Assembly (NCBI GenBank): GCA_020635235.1
Contig: JACKAF010000004.1
Span: forward strand, 329,252 to 393,251
Origin: Pseudobdellovibrionaceae bacterium
GTDB taxonomy: Bacteria; Bdellovibrionota; FAC87; UBA2466; JACKAF01
Length of the DNA stretch: 64,000 nt
Direction of reading: 5' to 3'
The position numbers and the translations under genes were made by a program. Positions 48,947-57,648 of the stretch are shown piece after piece. How positions within the stretch are numbered: position 1 is the stretch's first letter; each line of letters opens with the position of its first letter. The notes below the pieces were generated by a model. It did not search any database. It was given only the letters and a program-made list of their open reading frames with translations, and had not been told where the DNA came from.

Positions 48947-49022
48947 GCGGGAGTAGCTCATTTGGTAGAGCATCAGCCTTCCAAGCTGAGGGTAGCGGGT
49001 TCGAGCCCCGTCTCCCGCTCCA
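48947..49022 (+). tRNA. tRNA-Gly (anticodon TCC)
   Basis: 76 nt cloverleaf: acceptor GCGGGAG pairs with CTCCCGC, D-arm AGCTCATTTGGTAGAGC, anticodon stem TCAGC/GCTGA around loop CTTCCAA (anticodon TCC), T-arm GCGGG TTCGAGC CCCGT, discriminator T and encoded CCA. Reads GGA/GGG glycine codons. It stands alone, not in an rRNA or tRNA cluster. Confidence 0.97.
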
Positions 49023-49026
49023 GTCT

Positions 49027-50424
49027 TTATTCTATGAACCGAACGTAATTTGTCGTCCCCAGGGTGTCCCAGAGTGCGCCTGTAGTCACGGTTCCATCCT
49101 GATCTGTTACTGTCACAGTGTCTGTCCCGGAGTATCCCGCGCTGCTTAGAGCGCTAGTCGGATCGACCGATCGGGGAACGAGGTATACCGGGTTGCCGCC
49201 GACCGTGAATTCGTAAACATCGTAGGCCTCGGTAACCGCCGTGAAAAAATCAATCTTGGCGACCATAGTGGAAAAAGCGGTAAAGACTTCAGTTTCGGTA
49301 CCCAAAGTGTCGATCATGGCGAAGGGATTCGTATAGCTGGGTGAAACAATCCCGCACAGATCATAGGATTGATCGTATTCGGGGCCTGCCATAAAGATCT
49401 TCTCCGCCCCGGCGCTAAAAGTTTGGGCATAGACTTCTAGAACGATACTCGCGGCTTCATCCGCCGTCGGATACGTCACCGTTCCCCCGGAAGTCGTTTT
49501 GTAGTCGTCTCTTGAAAACTCCAACTCCGTTTCCCAAATCGGGTAGGCGCTGGTGTTGTAAGAGCTGCTATACGTCGAGAGGAACGTCTTCACCGCAGGA
49601 ATTTCTGAATCGGGATCAGCGTCTGTTCCCGTAATCTTGTGGTAAGAAAATATGTCGAAGTACCCATCCGCGGAATAAGCATTTAGCACATCGTCCCAGT
49701 AGGTTTGGACGTGAGAATCGATGCTGTAGGTACCCCCATTCAAAACGTTCACGCCTGCGCCGTTGAGTGCGTTGTAACTATAAATCAGCTGCGCTGCGTA
49801 CTGAGAAGCGTCACCGTAGTAAAAGAATTCGGAGTTAGATGTCGAAGCTGACTGAATCGAAGGTTCGTTATTAACCTCGTAATAGGCTATGGGCCCTTGC
49901 AATCCGGGCATATCGCCGGCGCTGTCATAGTCGTATCGCTCTACCAGATTTCCCAGAAAATACCCATAGCTAGTGGAGTTGCAGGGGTTCTGGCGATAGT
50001 TCATCAGGATATCCATGAAGCTCGGATCAAATGTTATCCCGAGAGATAGGAGCGTCGAATTGCAGGACACTTGATCCCAATCGGCATACGGAAAAACCGT
50101 GAGCAGGATATTGAAACCGTTGTCCTGCGCCGTTGTCACCTCGCCGTCCAGATCAGACCAATGGTAGCCAGACGGAAGAGATGCGGGGGAAGTTTGAATT
50201 TTCCCCCAAACTGCAGGCCCCGGATGGGGGCGTACCCAGCCGGCATTTGTCGCGGCGAGTGTGGTGTAGCTATCCAGAACACAAGTCGTTGTTCCGTCAG
50301 TAAGAGTGGTAAATATTTGAGTGAATCCGAAGTGAGAATCCTCGGAACGTATGCTCGCAAGCACGCAGTTCGCATAAAATAAAGTAGCAAAGAAAAAGAC
50401 GACAATCGTGGATTTTGAGCGCAT
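49027..50424 (-). CDS. Secreted clan GH-A glycoside hydrolase-like protein
   Basis: 465 residues. Signal peptide STIVVFFFATLFYANCVLAS. TIM-barrel glycosidase features: NGFNILLTVFPYADW (strand 3), YYEVNNEPSIQS with the acid/base Glu at 187 in the NEP motif, FDIFSYHKITG, and PIWETELEF with the likely nucleophile Glu at 300. Both catalytic Glu are 113 residues apart, as in GH39/GH5-type enzymes. The C-terminal ~80 residues (NPVYLVPRSVD, VTVTDQDGTV) form a beta-domain. Mature protein is rich in Ser/Thr/Tyr. Substrate unknown. GGGAGA precedes the ATG. Confidence 0.75.
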   Translation of the reverse strand: MRSKSTIVVFFFATLFYANCVLASIRSEDSHFGFTQIFTTLTDGTTTCVLDSYTTLAATNAGWVRPHPGPAVWGKIQTSPASLPSGYHWSDLDGEVTTAQDNGFNILLTVFPYADWDQVSCNSTLLSLGITFDPSFMDILMNYRQNPCNSTSYGYFLGNLVERYDYDSAGDMPGLQGPIAYYEVNNEPSIQSASTSNSEFFYYGDASQYAAQLIYSYNALNGAGVNVLNGGTYSIDSHVQTYWDDVLNAYSADGYFDIFSYHKITGTDADPDSEIPAVKTFLSTYSSSYNTSAYPIWETELEFSRDDYKTTSGGTVTYPTADEAASIVLEVYAQTFSAGAEKIFMAGPEYDQSYDLCGIVSPSYTNPFAMIDTLGTETEVFTAFSTMVAKIDFFTAVTEAYDVYEFTVGGNPVYLVPRSVDPTSALSSAGYSGTDTVTVTDQDGTVTTGALWDTLGTTNYVRFIE

Positions 50425-50441
50425 AGGATCTCCCGGTGTTG

Positions 50442-50984
50442 CTATTGTTTAGGCTTGGAGGTTTCGACCTGTTGTTTCAGCTTGTTAAGTCCGGCATCAA
50501 AGCTACCATTGATGTGTTTGCTTACGTCCACAAGCGAGCAAAAAAGCCTGCCGATGAAGCCGTTTTCCCCCCACACAGACCAGCGAACGACACTAGCGTT
50601 CCCATCAGGGAGGATTTCAATAGAGGCGTTTTGCGTCATGGCCTGTGGTTTAGTGTACTCCAATAGAAAGACCGTCTTTTGGTTCGGAACCGACTCAATG
50701 ATGGTCGACGAGCCTTCGCCCATCTGGCCGTCGCTAGTCCAGCTTGATTTTGCACCGACACCCTCCTCAGGGCCGTCGAACGACATCACCATTTTTGGGT
50801 CAACTTCCTTCCAAGGCATCCAAACGTTCATTTTTTGTGAGTTATTAATCCACGGAAAAATTTCGGCGGCATTCGCCTCTATTTTGACTTCGCGATTGAA
50901 TTCGTATTTTGGCGATTTGAAAGCTACGTAAATTAGAAAGATACCCAGTAGCACGCCCAGCGCAATGCCGATCTTTTTCGCCAT
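50442..50984 (-). CDS. SRPBCC (START/polyketide cyclase-like) protein with N-terminal membrane anchor
   Basis: 180 residues. One N-terminal transmembrane helix (IGIALGVLLGIFLIYVAF), then a START-like fold: REVKIEANAAEIFPWINNSQ, NVWMPWKEVDP, GVGAKSSWTS, TVFLLEYTKP, SVVRWSVWGENGF and a long C-terminal helix. Such domains bind hydrophobic ligands; this one is probably periplasm-facing. Ligand unknown. AGGA upstream of the ATG. Confidence 0.85.
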   Translation of the reverse strand: MAKKIGIALGVLLGIFLIYVAFKSPKYEFNREVKIEANAAEIFPWINNSQKMNVWMPWKEVDPKMVMSFDGPEEGVGAKSSWTSDGQMGEGSSTIIESVPNQKTVFLLEYTKPQAMTQNASIEILPDGNASVVRWSVWGENGFIGRLFCSLVDVSKHINGSFDAGLNKLKQQVETSKPKQ

Positions 50985-51078
50985 GTTGAGTCCTGTGATT
51001 ACGTGTTTAGAAAAGCCTAAATATTATATTAGGACTTTGTGCGAAAAGGTAAGGATTTTCCGGGGAGTGTCGTTTTAG

Positions 51079-51128
51079 CGGGGGAGGGCGGCAACCCAGA
51101 TTGATAGAACTGAGTTGGCCCTCCCCCG
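51079..51128. repeat. Very stable hairpin between two minus-strand genes
   Basis: CGGGGGAGGGC (51079-51089) pairs with GCCCTCCCCCG (51118-51128), and after a 2-nt bulge CAAC pairs with GTTG. It lies 24 nt past the stop of the 51152 gene. No U-run on either strand; probably a terminator or mRNA 3' stabiliser. Confidence 0.5.
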
Positions 51129-51151
51129 ACATCGAGAACTAATAAAAGCGC

Positions 51152-51589
51152 TTAGTTTGCGATTCCGCTCAAGCACAAGCGACTTATAGCCGTCTTGTCA
51201 TTCTTGTCCGGACGCGGATCAGGATTGGTGCACTTGGAACCAATCTTATAGGAATCCACGTAACCGGTTCTCCCAAACCTTGCGACATCGGATGCGATCT
51301 TGTCGCAGGCTTGCTGTGCGGCTCCAAGATTAGTCGCTGTTAGGCGAGTGGGGGCGAAACCGATTCCCATGATGTCTTTTGTACAGTCTTTGCCCCAGTA
51401 GAACGCGATTTCCTGCAGAGTTTCCTCTCCACCATGTCCATTTTTTCGCAGTAAGAGAGATAGTTTTGTATCCAATACCGTGGCGTAGCATTTTTCTCTG
51501 TCGGACTCATTTTCACACTCAGCTATATCCAAGTGAGCCGCGTGAGCAGCAATTGAAACGAATAGTAGACCTAAAACGAAGCGAGTCAT
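51152..51589 (-). CDS. Small exported Cys-containing protein
   Basis: 145 residues. Signal peptide RFVLGLLFVSIAAHAAH. Six Cys in the mature part (ECENESDREKC, KDCTKD, QACDK, KCTNP, RLCLS), mostly helical. The helix CENESDREKCYATVLDTKLS with W-G-K-D-C resembles lysozyme-inhibitor LprI-like proteins (E-N-xx-C..., YR), but the match is weak. GGAGGG precedes the ATG. Confidence 0.7.
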   Translation of the reverse strand: MTRFVLGLLFVSIAAHAAHLDIAECENESDREKCYATVLDTKLSLLLRKNGHGGEETLQEIAFYWGKDCTKDIMGIGFAPTRLTATNLGAAQQACDKIASDVARFGRTGYVDSYKIGSKCTNPDPRPDKNDKTAISRLCLSGIAN

Positions 51590-51697
51590 TAGCCCTCCAA
51601 CCTAAATAATGTTTAGATCTTCAGGTAACAGCTGTGTTGCAAGGAGTCAACGCTTGCACGCTTTGACTGAGATGCCGCTGTGGTAGGGTCTTGCCGA

Positions 51698-52969
51698 TTA
51701 TACTGATTTTCCAAGGCACTCTAGGATCAAAAGGAGAGAAGCTTCCTGGGGAAGCTTGGAGGTATCGAGTTTGAGATCTGGGCTCGAGGGAGCTTCGTAG
51801 GGATCGTCAATTCCCGTGAACCGTTTGATTTCCCCCGCACGGGCTTTTGCGTAAAGGCCCTTAACATCACGTTGTTCACACACATCCAAGGGTGTTGCGA
51901 TGTGTATTTCCCAGAACCGATCGCAGGCTTTCCGAAGTCGTTCTCTTGAAGAGGCATAGGGTGCGATGAGTGCGAGTACGACGAGCTTACCTTCGCGTGC
52001 AAGAGCACCCGCCCGCGCTCCAGCACGTAACAAGTGCTCGATGCGACCTTCTCGGCTAAAATCTGTCTGGGGAAATTCCTCACGCAGTTTGTCTCCATCC
52101 AGAAACTCACTGGAATATCCGTAGGAGTCCAGAGCTTTGCACAAAGCCAGACCTATTGTGGTCTTACCGGATCCCGATAGACCGGTAAGAAGAATGACTC
52201 CGCTTTTCGGTAGATGGTACCTAGCGGGCCTTCCGATTACGAAGGGGCCGTTTAAAAGATTCTGCTTGTTGTAGACGAGAGGGCTGAAGTTCTCGCCTCG
52301 TGTGCAAGCGTAGCGGTAAACGGCGTCGCCCGCGGCGACGTCCCATTCCATACACGGCGCAAAACGGGGGTAGAGATCCGCGCGTCCCTCGGCAACCGCA
52401 CAGAACTTGAGGGAACTTCCCGCTCGTACAATGCCGCTCACCCGAACGTTTTCCAAAAAAGTTTCGTCCGTGGGAGATGGGTGGGAGGCACTCATTACGA
52501 TTTTGTAGGGTGCCACAGAGGAGGCCGACAGCAGTCTTTCTGGCCTGCCGTTACCATTCACTCTCCAGGATCCTTTGGATTCTTCTGCGTAGTAGAGCAC
52601 GTTTTTGGCCGGTGCAAAGACAACGCCCAGTACCGGTTTTCCGTTTGTTACGAGTGCAATGTTGACGGTGAAGTCATTAGCCCCCTTGATAAATTCCTTT
52701 GTTCCATCGAGAGGATCGACGAGCCAAAAACTTTTCCATTTCTTTCGCTCTTCAAAAAGGGGGAGAGAGGATTCCTCTGCTACGATTGGCAACTCCGGAT
52801 AGGATGCCCTCAAAGCGGTTACAATATGCTCGTTTGCTGCCGTGTCTGCCTCGGTAACGGGGGAGTCATCGTGCTTTGCTTCTACGGAAAACCCAGCTCG
52901 TCGGTGTTCTAAGATTAGCTCGCCCGCATCTCGGGCAATGGAGAGGATCTCTTTTAGATCGACGCTCAT
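51698..52969 (-). CDS. Fused 3'(2'),5'-bisphosphate nucleotidase (CysQ) - adenylylsulfate kinase (CysC)
   Basis: 423 residues. Residues 1-245: CysQ/inositol-monophosphatase fold with VTEADTAAN, VAEESS, WLVDPLDGTKEFI (85-93) and EWDVAAGDAV, which dephosphorylates PAP. Residues 255-423: APS kinase with an intact P-loop TGLSGSGKTT (262-271), FLDGDKLREEFPQTDFS, and FTGIDDPYEAP, which makes PAPS. The fusion joins PAPS synthesis with removal of the PAP by-product. ATG overlaps the stop of cysN by 4 nt (ATGA). No PAPS reductase gene is seen nearby, so PAPS may serve sulfation. Confidence 0.92.
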   Translation of the reverse strand: MSVDLKEILSIARDAGELILEHRRAGFSVEAKHDDSPVTEADTAANEHIVTALRASYPELPIVAEESSLPLFEERKKWKSFWLVDPLDGTKEFIKGANDFTVNIALVTNGKPVLGVVFAPAKNVLYYAEESKGSWRVNGNGRPERLLSASSVAPYKIVMSASHPSPTDETFLENVRVSGIVRAGSSLKFCAVAEGRADLYPRFAPCMEWDVAAGDAVYRYACTRGENFSPLVYNKQNLLNGPFVIGRPARYHLPKSGVILLTGLSGSGKTTIGLALCKALDSYGYSSEFLDGDKLREEFPQTDFSREGRIEHLLRAGARAGALAREGKLVVLALIAPYASSRERLRKACDRFWEIHIATPLDVCEQRDVKGLYAKARAGEIKRFTGIDDPYEAPSSPDLKLDTSKLPQEASLLLILECLGKSV

Positions 52970-54807
52970 TTTTTATCAGGGTCCCACACTATTCCGCGGT
53001 CTTTCATGAGCCGCGCGACGGCGTTTACCTGCGCTCGAACCCCTTCAGCTTTGCTAACGCCAAAGTGGAGATCGGGATTAAAGTCCGTTGTTCTTTTTCC
53101 CAACCAAACGGTCTGGATACGTACCCGGCCGATTACGGTGTAGATATTTTCAAGCTCTTCGCGAGTCAGTTCCGCCGCGGTAACAATCAGAATTATACCT
53201 GCCTCAAGAAACAAATTGACGATTTCCGCCATCCTACGGAGGTGTTCCGAACGGTATTCGTTTGAACTAGCTAAGTCACCGTCCAAACCGTGAACGACAT
53301 TCCCCATTTTCAGATAGTAGACGATCTTGTTTCCTTGGAACAGGGCCCCCTCCAGAGCTTCCGCCAGGGCTTGGCGGTCACTCGTTTTCTCTCCTGTAAT
53401 TAATACCAGGCTGCTTCTCTGTCCGTATTGTTCAGCCCGCTTTTGCGGTGGAATTTTGCTTGGATGCCATTTGATGTTTCGAGTAGTAACCTTTTCCCTT
53501 AGTGGTGCTTCATCATCTGGTTCTATGCTAAGGAACTGACCTCCGCCGCTCAGACGGTGGTTTGAGACTAGAACAAAGCGGGAAGCGAGTTCGCCTTCGG
53601 CCGCGAGATCGACTGGGATAGCGGACTTGGTCAGCAAGGTTAACTTCCCTGCCTCCAAACTGCCGATTTCTTTTTTCTCCGATTTTCGAAACGCTCCAGC
53701 ATCGAAAACGCTTTTAATTTCTTCTACTACAACGTCTACCGCGGTAGTACTCGATTTCAGGAGGTATTTATCCCCTTTGCGTACGGGCTCCTTACCCAGC
53801 CAGAATAGGCTACTTGTAAAACGCTTTCCTATTTGAGGAGGTGTTGAAACGAGAGATACGATCTCGCCACGGCGCACATAGAGTTCGTCTTCAAGCGTGA
53901 TACCGACTGCTTCCCCCGCCCGAATGCTATCAGGCGTTGCGTTGAAGGCCTCTATACTCTTGATTCGACTTTTCTTTCCACTCGGAGAGAAAAAAACTTC
54001 ATCACCTGCTTTTGCATGCCCCGTTTGAACGGTTCCGGCGATGATACGTCGTTGATCTCCTGACTCAGTAAACTTGTAGATTCCCTGGACTGGTAGCCGT
54101 AATGGGAGCTCGTCAGCGGGCTCCGCCATCACAAAGTTCTCTAAGGCGCCGAGGACGCTGACTCCGCGATACCAGGGCGTGTTCGGTGAAGCGGTGGTCA
54201 GGTTGTCCCCATGAAAACCACTGACCGGAATGAACTGTTTTGGAAGTACGTCGACACTGCTAAGAAACTTGGAATATTCATTGGAAATCTCATTGAATAC
54301 TTTTTGAGAGTACTTCACCTGATCCATCTTGTTCACTAGTACCACTATTTGCTTCACCCCAAGGAGGGAGAGCAGGTACCCGTGCCGAAGCGAATTTTCC
54401 CTAATCCCTTCTTTGACATCGATGACGAGGAGAGCCGCCTGGGCCCGACTAGCTCCTGTTACCATGTTCCGTACGAACTCTATGTGCCCGGGGGCATCCA
54501 GAATCAGGTAATCCCGACTTTCACTTTTGAAGAAAACGCGTGCTGCATCGATCGTGATCCCTTGCTTTCGTTCGTCGTTCAGCGCATCGATCAGGAAGGC
54601 ATATTCGAAAGGCTTGGAGTTGTTTTGGCAGTAGGCCTTGATCCGCTCTAGCTTGCCATCGGGAAGGCTGTTGGTATCGGCGAGTAAACGACCGACGATC
54701 GTGCTCTTTCCGTGATCTACGTGTCCCACCACCACGATGTCCATTTGCGGACGAGGCTCCCTAGATAGATCGGGTTGGGACTGTTTTTTTAGAGTGGTAG
54801 CTCCCAT
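52966..54807 (-). CDS. cysN: Sulfate adenylyltransferase subunit 1 (GTPase) with degenerate C-terminal APS-kinase domain
   Basis: 613 residues. Residues ~22-460 are CysN: G1 GHVDHGKST (28-36), NDERKQGITID, DAPGHIEFVRNM (G3), VNKMDQ (G4), then EF-Tu-like beta-barrels. Residues ~464-613 align with APS kinase as in NodQ/CysNC, but the P-loop reads ITGEKTSDRQ instead of GLSGAGKST and the L-D-G-D-N-x-R segment reads YYLKMGNVVHGL, so kinase activity should be lost. The start overlaps the cysD stop by one base (TAATG). Works with CysD to form APS from sulfate and ATP, driven by GTP hydrolysis. Confidence 0.92.
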   Translation of the reverse strand: MGATTLKKQSQPDLSREPRPQMDIVVVGHVDHGKSTIVGRLLADTNSLPDGKLERIKAYCQNNSKPFEYAFLIDALNDERKQGITIDAARVFFKSESRDYLILDAPGHIEFVRNMVTGASRAQAALLVIDVKEGIRENSLRHGYLLSLLGVKQIVVLVNKMDQVKYSQKVFNEISNEYSKFLSSVDVLPKQFIPVSGFHGDNLTTASPNTPWYRGVSVLGALENFVMAEPADELPLRLPVQGIYKFTESGDQRRIIAGTVQTGHAKAGDEVFFSPSGKKSRIKSIEAFNATPDSIRAGEAVGITLEDELYVRRGEIVSLVSTPPQIGKRFTSSLFWLGKEPVRKGDKYLLKSSTTAVDVVVEEIKSVFDAGAFRKSEKKEIGSLEAGKLTLLTKSAIPVDLAAEGELASRFVLVSNHRLSGGGQFLSIEPDDEAPLREKVTTRNIKWHPSKIPPQKRAEQYGQRSSLVLITGEKTSDRQALAEALEGALFQGNKIVYYLKMGNVVHGLDGDLASSNEYRSEHLRRMAEIVNLFLEAGIILIVTAAELTREELENIYTVIGRVRIQTVWLGKRTTDFNPDLHFGVSKAEGVRAQVNAVARLMKDRGIVWDPDKK

Positions 54808-55688
54808 TACATGTAACCGCCTCTTCGAAGCTTTTCCAGGCCTCCTCCGTCTTCTTCGTCCTGAGCGCGCCCGGCACGTTCCGCAACCTTCTTTAGCTTT
54901 CCTGACTCCAACTCACTGATAATTTCTTTAACGTTACGAGAACAGGATTCGATTGGCTTCGTGCAGGGGCCGCACCCGAGTGAACGGTAGCGTGTGCCGG
55001 AACCCTGATCATAGTACAGCGACACAGTAGGAATATTTTCGGCATCGATGTACTGCCAGATATTTAGTTCGGTCCAATCGAGCAGCGGGTGGACTCGCAC
55101 ATGGCAGTCTGGCGGGAAACTCGTATTGTATTGATTCCAGAATTCAGGAGGTTGATCCCCGACGTTCCATTCATTACTTTTGTCTCTGGGGGAGAAATAG
55201 CGTTCCTTGGATCGAGATCCCTCTTCGTCGGCTCGTACTCCAACGATTACTCCGCGAAATGGTGCGGGATTGGTTTCCCGTTTGTATGTGTTGGATTTGT
55301 GATCGAATCGGTAGCGCGGGCCGGTTCCGTCCAGGGTTTGGCGAAGGGCATCTGTTTTTAACTTCTGGCAACAGGAAACCCGATCTAGATTCCCATCCGG
55401 AAAGGTTTCTTTGTTTTTAAGCGCCTCTTCGTTTTGACCATATATTACATTGAGGTTCCATTCCGCCGCCAGTCGGTCTCTGTATTGAATCATTTCGGGC
55501 AACTTGTAGCTAGTGTCGATGTGTACCAGCGGAAATGGGACGTGGCCGAAAAAAGCTTTGCGGGCTAGCCAAAGAAGCACTGTACTGTCTTTCCCGATTG
55601 ACCAGAGCATTGCGAGATTATCAATTTCTGAATACGCCTCGCGTAAAATGTGCACGCTTTTGCTTTCCAGTTTCCTGAGTGGATCCAT
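54807..55688 (-). CDS. cysD: Sulfate adenylyltransferase subunit 2
   Basis: 293 residues, PAPS-reductase-like/N-type ATP pyrophosphatase fold. Motifs: AMLWSIGKDSTVLLWL (PP-loop S-x-G-K-D-S), FPLVHIDTSYKLPEM, RRDEE-type GVRADEEGSRSKERYFS, WTELNIWQYI, and the C-terminal RYRSLGCGPCTKPI. Length close to E. coli CysD (~302). ATG 55688 (GAAGGA 7 nt upstream) is preferred over one 51 nt earlier. First gene of the operon cysD-cysN-cysQC. Confidence 0.95.
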   Translation of the reverse strand: MDPLRKLESKSVHILREAYSEIDNLAMLWSIGKDSTVLLWLARKAFFGHVPFPLVHIDTSYKLPEMIQYRDRLAAEWNLNVIYGQNEEALKNKETFPDGNLDRVSCCQKLKTDALRQTLDGTGPRYRFDHKSNTYKRETNPAPFRGVIVGVRADEEGSRSKERYFSPRDKSNEWNVGDQPPEFWNQYNTSFPPDCHVRVHPLLDWTELNIWQYIDAENIPTVSLYYDQGSGTRYRSLGCGPCTKPIESCSRNVKEIISELESGKLKKVAERAGRAQDEEDGGGLEKLRRGGYM

Positions 55689-55917
55689 GCTTAAATCCTT
55701 CGGATTGAAAACGTTCTGTGGTCGTGTCGGAACCACCAATACATGAACTTGAACAAAAGTTTAGCTGGTGCCTGTTCCTCGGGTTCGGACTTCCTGGAAC
55801 GGGAGCCATTGCGGTTAAGTTAATGCGAGGTGTTATGGGTGGGTTGGAGGCGCAGGGCGGGCATTGTCTCTGAAAATAAGATTACCGTAGGTGTAGGTGT
55901 GGTGTAGGATGCGCCCG

Positions 55918-56370
55918 ATGAGTAAAGTGCCTTACCGTGGGAGCTGTTTCTGCAAGGGAATCCAGTTTTCGCTTGCTGCAGAGCCCCGTGCGTGTGCGAA
56001 TTGCCATTGTACCTACTGCCAGCGTTCCAGCGGAGCCCCTTTTGTCACCTGGGCCGTGTTTCAAAAGCTGGATCTCGCGATGGAGGATCCCTCAGCCCTC
56101 CTCCGGTGGTGTCAGTCCTCTGAGTTTTCAAAAAGAGCATTTTGCGGGTCTTGCGGTACTTTGCTCTTTTTTGAATCCGAGTTATGTGTCGGGGAGTTAC
56201 ACGTTACCTATGTTTCCGTCGAGGGACTCGCGCAAAAGCCGAAGTACAATTGCTTTGTTGATCAGAAGGTGGACTGGGTGACTTTAGAGTCCGACTTGAT
56301 ACCTTTGTCTTCCGACAGCCAAGAGCTCGGCCACTACAGAAAAGTCCAGTCACTATCGACACCGGAATAA
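55918..56370 (+). CDS. GFA (glutathione-dependent formaldehyde-activating) family zinc protein
   Basis: 150 residues. Zinc-site cysteines typical of the family: GSCFCKGIQF, CHCTYCQRSSGAPF and FCGSCGT, with YVSVEGL later. Many members named GFA do not act on formaldehyde; this one stands alone, so the role is open. Start ATG 55918 with AGGA 8 nt upstream; two further in-frame ATGs lie just before it. Divergent from cysD. Confidence 0.88.
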   Translation: MSKVPYRGSCFCKGIQFSLAAEPRACANCHCTYCQRSSGAPFVTWAVFQKLDLAMEDPSALLRWCQSSEFSKRAFCGSCGTLLFFESELCVGELHVTYVSVEGLAQKPKYNCFVDQKVDWVTLESDLIPLSSDSQELGHYRKVQSLSTPE

Positions 56371-56389
56371 GATGGCCTTCGCGGGCTTT

Positions 56390-57280
56390 TTAGTTGCAGG
56401 AATGTCCCGAAAAGCGATCTTTCAGCGCATTGCAGTTTTGCGAGATTTCCGTGGAAGAGAGCTCTCGGTTATAGACGCCGAAGTAAGCGATTTCCCCGTT
56501 GAGGAAGTCGTTGGCAGCGTTGGTGTAGGTAAGTGTATCTGGGACGGTTGCGGTCGCTTGTGTGTAGGTGGTACTTCCAAAAGCGAGAGACGACGCGCTT
56601 TCCACTGTCCCGTCAAATGCTAGATTCAGAGTTCCGTCGGCGAAATCGAATAGTCCTACAAGATGCGTCCAGGTAGCGGCGCTGACTGACGTCGTAGAAG
56701 TTGCTTCCAAAAAAGCGTCGCTGGTTTTACTTCGGGCGGCAATGAGTACTTTGCCAGCGTTGGCGCCATCCCCGCGAAAATTCATCCAGAGACCGGCCTT
56801 GGTGCCATCCACGCTAACGAAGAATATATTGTTGTCGTATTTGCCACTTTCCAAGGAAGTGTATCGAACCCAAAAATCTATTGTCACTGCGCTTGCGCCG
56901 TTGGACTTGTTACCGATCGTGTTTGTGCCGAGACTTACATAGTCGTCAGTTCCGTCCAGTACTAAACGGTAGGGTGAGGTTGAGCTGCCATCGCCGTTCC
57001 AACCGCTGGTGGCTCCGCACCCTGAGAAACCCGTGAGCGTGCCGGTCAGTGCCCCAATTAGATCGGTCCAGCTTAAAGTCGCGCAACCCGTCGCAGGAAA
57101 AGTGCTTCCATCGTACTTCGAGGCATCGAGCTGATAGACGAGACCGGAGGTAACGGTAGTTGGCGTTGGGTCGCCGTTGTCGTTCCCACCGCCGCTGCTG
57201 CCGCCACCGCCCCCACCGCCGCAGGCGGCAAGCTCCAGAGCGAGCAGGCAAATTGCAACGATGCGTTTAGAGTTAATCAA
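56390..57280 (-). CDS. Lipoprotein with LamG/concanavalin-like lectin domain
   Basis: 296 residues. Lipobox LELAAC, followed by a poly-Gly stretch (GGGGGGGSSGGG) as a flexible tether. The rest is a jelly-roll: LVYQLDASKYDG, YRLVLDGTDDYVSLG, VTIDFWVRYTSLESG, KAGLWMNFRGDG, WTHLVGLFDFADGTLNLAFDG (two pieces), GEIAYFGVYNRELSSTEI. This is the LamG-like (Laminin_G_3) pattern that binds glycans. Surface exposed; ligand unknown. Confidence 0.88.
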   Translation of the reverse strand: MINSKRIVAICLLALELAACGGGGGGGSSGGGNDNGDPTPTTVTSGLVYQLDASKYDGSTFPATGCATLSWTDLIGALTGTLTGFSGCGATSGWNGDGSSTSPYRLVLDGTDDYVSLGTNTIGNKSNGASAVTIDFWVRYTSLESGKYDNNIFFVSVDGTKAGLWMNFRGDGANAGKVLIAARSKTSDAFLEATSTTSVSAATWTHLVGLFDFADGTLNLAFDGTVESASSLAFGSTTYTQATATVPDTLTYTNAANDFLNGEIAYFGVYNRELSSTEISQNCNALKDRFSGHSCN

Positions 57281-57337
57281 ATGAGTCCGAAATTAGGGAT
57301 GCTAACACTAAGTGTAACCCCAAAAGCCGTTCGGGTA

Positions 57338-57529
57338 CTAGTCGCCAGTTCTTTTCTTGGTGAACCAGTTATCTAGTTCCGCTAGGCGCTGCGCGATATT
57401 CTTCTGGATGACTGGTTCCTGCTCAAGTGCGCTTATCCGAAGGGGTTCGGCGCTGAGAACCGGCTGCCCATCGAACGCAAGTAGGAGTCTTGTAGACAGG
57501 AGCTCGCGCCTAGTGCCGACTTTTGTCAC
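57338..57529 (-). CDS. Possible small protein, 63 residues
   Basis: GTG at 57529 with GGGA nearby, reading to a stop at 57338. The composition is that of a normal soluble protein (LLLAFDGQPVLSAEPLRISA, AQRLAELDNWFTKKRTGD) with no Cys, and the reading frame fills most of an otherwise empty 368-bp gap between the LamG lipoprotein and the peroxidase. No family recognised and no independent support, so it may be chance. Confidence 0.4.
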   Translation of the reverse strand: MTKVGTRRELLSTRLLLAFDGQPVLSAEPLRISALEQEPVIQKNIAQRLAELDNWFTKKRTGD

Positions 57530-57648
57530 CGAAATCCCGTGCCAAATATTGTCTCTTGTTATTTTTATCTAGATCCCTACAATACGCTCTAGTCCTACAT
57601 CTATATTTGCTTCTAACACTATTGAACGGGTTTTTTTTCGGGGGATTC

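Noticed and set aside
51645..51668. AGTCAA/TTGACT inverted repeat after cysQC
   Set aside because: Only 6 bp with a 12-nt loop and no U-run; not convincing as a terminator.
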